A stretch of DNA of 64,000 nt from Brachyhypopomus gauderio (taxonomy: Eukaryota; Chordata; Actinopteri; Gymnotiformes; Hypopomidae): the NCBI RefSeq assembly GCF_052324685.1, contig NC_135214.1:2054317-2118316 (forward strand), written 5' to 3'. The position numbers and the translations under genes are program-made. A model generated the notes under the pieces. That model did no database searches and was not told the DNA's origin. It was given only the letters and a program-made list of their open reading frames with translations. The stretch's first letter is position 1. Every line of letters starts with the position of its first letter. Below are positions 58,946 through 64,000 of this stretch, piece by piece.

Positions 58946-59349
58946 GTAAGGGAGACCGGGTATGGTTGTAACACTTTTTGCTTCAGCACCTGTAACTCAC
59001 TGAATTTCTGAGCTAGAGTTCTCAAACTTTTATACAAAGTACAGACATTTGTTTACTACAAATGGCACCAATTCAAACCTCAATTCAAATATCACAGCCC
59101 TCGTGAGTTGACGTCAAATACATGGTGTTTCCTTGTTACATCCTACCCCACTAGCAGGGTAGGTTGTAACACATGCTGGAGTAAGTTGTAACAACTTACA
59201 AAAGAAGCAAAAACAGAGGCTACACCATGCAAAATGCTTCAAAAATAGGTTTTTTTTTAAAATAAAATAACAATCCAGAACAATGTCTCTCTCTCTCTCT
59301 CTCTCTCTATGACTGACCATAACTCATATGCACTTCCTGTTTTACTCAG

Positions 59350-59392
<43 letters not shown>

Positions 59393-59756
59393 AGTGTACT
59401 AGAAAAACCTATTTAACAATATGTATACTTAATAGGTGATTTGATATTTACAGGGGGAACATGCATCACAATTTACCTGAGAAACTACAGTTTAATGTAA
59501 TATCATTCATATGGTTTTATCTGCAATAGTATAAGTACTAAACAAAAAATAGTCTTGATTCAGCAATTTACTTTAGAGTTTTTTTCTCTATGGAATCTGC
59601 ATGTGCCTGTTTCCAGCCTTGATATTCACCATGTGGGATCAGGGATGAATTGTGTAAATACTGGAATGATCATATGACTCCTATCTTACCCGTCATCGGT
59701 GGAACTGATGGTGTTACAACTCTCCCCATGTTACAACCATACCCGGTCTCCCCTAC
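58946..59756. mobile_element. 811-bp MITE with 27-base terminal inverted repeats
   Basis: Left end gtaagggagaccgggtatgg ttgtaaca, right end its complement with one mismatch (ending ...ccggtctcccctac). The interior has (CT)n and (GT)n runs and no transposase. The flanks are TA-rich. Confidence 0.82.
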
Positions 59757-59759
59757 TAT

Positions 59760-60890
59760 ACATATAAATAAGTGTATACATATCCTGTATATCGGGCAAG
59801 TGTATTTACCTTAACGTAGGCTACTTGTCCATAAATCAAATAAACCGTAACCTTACGGTATGCTTGCTTCCCGTTAAAAAATCTACTTCCGAGTTTACGC
59901 TACAAGATGTCTCCGTGTGCCGCGTCATCGTATCACGACATTATCATGGCACAGTGTGTGTCGCCATCTCTTGTAAGTGTCAGGAGTAGCACACTTTATA
60001 TATGTACGAGTAATAATCCTGAATAGACCAACGAAATAAAAAGAAAATTTCAATTTCAAAAGCGGAATTGATTGCCGGTCCCTTTTTTTTCCCACAAGGC
60101 TATTGCCTCAGAGTTAAAATGGCAGTAATGGCTCTTTCTTCTTTTATTGGGTGGGTCGGTAATGTAGTCAGGAATACATTTCTGGATGGACAAGAAAAAA
60201 ATATAAAATTGTGAAAATTAAAATGACAAATGCAATGTAATACAAACCAATAAAATGTGCAGCTGTTTGGTGATATAAGTGCTGTCACATTTGTGTCAAA
60301 ATCTAGTAGCCTATTCATGAAATGAGTTGACAATTGAGTACAGTAAGGTTAATATTGAGTTTATTCATTGTTATCTATGGGTGACGTAGTGTCCCTGTTC
60401 AGAGACGACATTACACATAAACACACTGAACATGCTGTGAGTCTAACTGATTTACAGTCAGGCAACAAGACACACTGTGGGTTAAACATTAAACATATAG
60501 AAGTCACACTCAGCTGTTCATAAAGCCTTATAAACACTGAGCAGGAGACTACAACATATAATAAGCCTGAAATGTGCTGTTGAGTGTCATTTTTAAGGCT
60601 TGCTGCATGGAACAGGAATGAAGGACTTGCAAATGGAATGACTGTTCATGAAAACCTCACAGCAACACAGTATGCCTGCTGGGACATTTTTTTAGACTTC
60701 AGCTCAAATGTCAGAATAAGGGCTCCACACTGTGGTGGTTCAGTGGTGTGTGCACGTCTGCACATCCAGCAAATGTCTCTAAAAACTTTATCCTGAAGTG
60801 TCCATTTTCTCTTCCTTCCTTGTCTCTGTCAGCTTTTGAACAGTGTAAGTAAACACTCAAGACTGGAGTCATTATGCCTGGCTACATGTG
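59760..60890. other. Intergenic stretch, nothing recognised
   Basis: No exon or mobile element visible. An AATAAA on the minus strand at 60360-60365 could end a long sytl5 3' UTR, but it is 1.5 kb from the stop. Confidence 0.4.
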
Positions 60891-60919
60891 TACATGGAGA
60901 GCATCTGATGAACAGAAAA

Positions 60920-61175
60920 CTCCCATCTGACACTCGTGAACACCCCCATCTGACACTCGTGAACACCCCCCCATCTGACACTCGTGAACACCCCCCCATC
61001 TGACACTCGTGAACACCGCTCCATCTGACACTCGTGAACACCCCCCCATCTGACACTCGTGAACACACCCCCCATCTGACACTCGTGAACACCCTCCCAT
61101 CTGACACTCATGAACACCCCCCCATCTGACACTCGTGAACACCCCCCATCTGACACTCGTGAACACCCCCTCAGG
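60920..61175. repeat. 25-bp minisatellite, about 10 copies
   Basis: Units of ccatctgacactcgtgaaca followed by a variable C run. It lies in the presumed 3' flank or UTR of sytl5. The indel-prone C run keeps all minus frames open and creates spurious His-Glu-Cys-Gln-Met repeats. Confidence 0.92.
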
Positions 61176-61854
61176 CATGCAGAGTTGAAATGGGTGTTTT
61201 GGGTGAGTTCACTGAGGTGTGATTGATTTCTCATCATTGAGGTCTCATCGCTACAACAACACATAAAAACAGACCACGCTAAATCTGCTGGGATTATCTA
61301 CGTTCACACTGCACAAAGAAGTGGCTTCTTTGGCATAAATGTGTCTATTGTGCCTAATAAGTGTGTGTGCTTTACAATGTTTTGTGCAATGTGCACATTA
61401 AAAAAATGTGCGCCCTCATGTTGTGTGTGTGTGAGTGTTTTCATTATTCTTTTGTGTGACCTTAAGCAGTGTGCTCAGTTTTGTGTTCACAGCCATGGCC
61501 TTGTTGTATGATGTCATATTCATTGACATTTTTGCAACATTTGTGCATGTATGATGTGTTTGTGCAGTTGTGTGTCACAGGCTTATGTAAGATGCGTCTG
61601 AATAAACAATAAGACAGTGTGTGGTCATGTTCTTGAATGTCAGTCAAGACGCAGTGAGTGGTCACAGCTGGTCTGTAGGATGATATATATGTGCTCTGTG
61701 CAGGTGTGTGTGTGTGTGTGTGTGTAGGGGTGGATGGATGATCATGTGGCTTCTATCTGTGTACACAAAGGGCACTTTTTCTTGAAGGTGGTGAGGAGTG
61801 GAAAGTTCTGGACGAGTATTGCATGATTGGTGTGTGTGTGTCCCGCCGTCTCCT

Positions 61855-63973
<2,119 letters not shown>

Positions 63974-64000
63974 CTACACAGAGAAAGAATAACAGTAGCA

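Noticed and set aside
60872-61264. Repetitive His-Glu-Cys-Gln-Met protein on the minus strand
   Set aside because: It is produced by a 25-bp minisatellite with variable C runs; the frame changes from unit to unit.

Overview
This 64 kb window is vertebrate nuclear DNA, almost certainly from a teleost fish. The genes are split by introns with GT..AG junctions, and the space between them is packed with fish-type repeats (hAT, piggyBac and Tc1 DNA transposons, tRNA-derived SINEs, LINE 3' ends, a Gypsy/retrovirus-like LTR element) and long CA, CT, GA and GATA microsatellites. I cannot name the species.

Six protein genes are supported. From left to right they are: mid1ip1 (minus, 5053-5511, one coding exon); otc, ornithine carbamoyltransferase (minus, 7736-10895, ten exons resolved to the base, 352 aa); srpx, sushi-repeat protein (plus, 19885-34540, ten exons resolved, 448 aa); a GT92-family glycosyltransferase lying antisense inside srpx intron 7 (28200-29555, 451 aa); ggact, gamma-glutamylamine cyclotransferase (minus, 57873-58343, 156 aa); and the 3' end of a synaptotagmin-like gene, probably sytl5 (minus, 61855 to the window edge). 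MID1IP1, OTC, SRPX and SYTL5 are also neighbours on human Xp11.4, so this is an old syntenic block. The genes do not form a pathway; they share a neighbourhood only.

Region by region: 1-5000 is a minisatellite, old repeat remnants, a CpG-rich stretch that may be a promoter, and the mid1ip1 3' UTR. 5000-11050 is mid1ip1, otc and their promoters. 11100-19800 is repeats, dominated by a dead piggyBac transposase gene whose coding sequence was blown up into a 35-bp satellite and then hit by one hAT element, which was itself hit by another. 19800-34850 is srpx, with a splice donor caught inside a 37-bp tandem array. 35000-57500 is a transposon graveyard: a THAP-domain gene fragment ending in a perfect palindrome, a BED-finger hAT remnant, a complete 970-bp hAT with an 8-bp target duplication, a possible nucleoprotein-like viral fossil, and a Gypsy-like provirus interrupted by a LINE and a hAT element. 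57500-64000 holds ggact, a MITE, a minisatellite and sytl5.

Gene models come from reading splice sites, phase and family motifs by eye. Family names for mobile elements rest on terminal repeats, target duplications and recognisable protein motifs, not on database searches.
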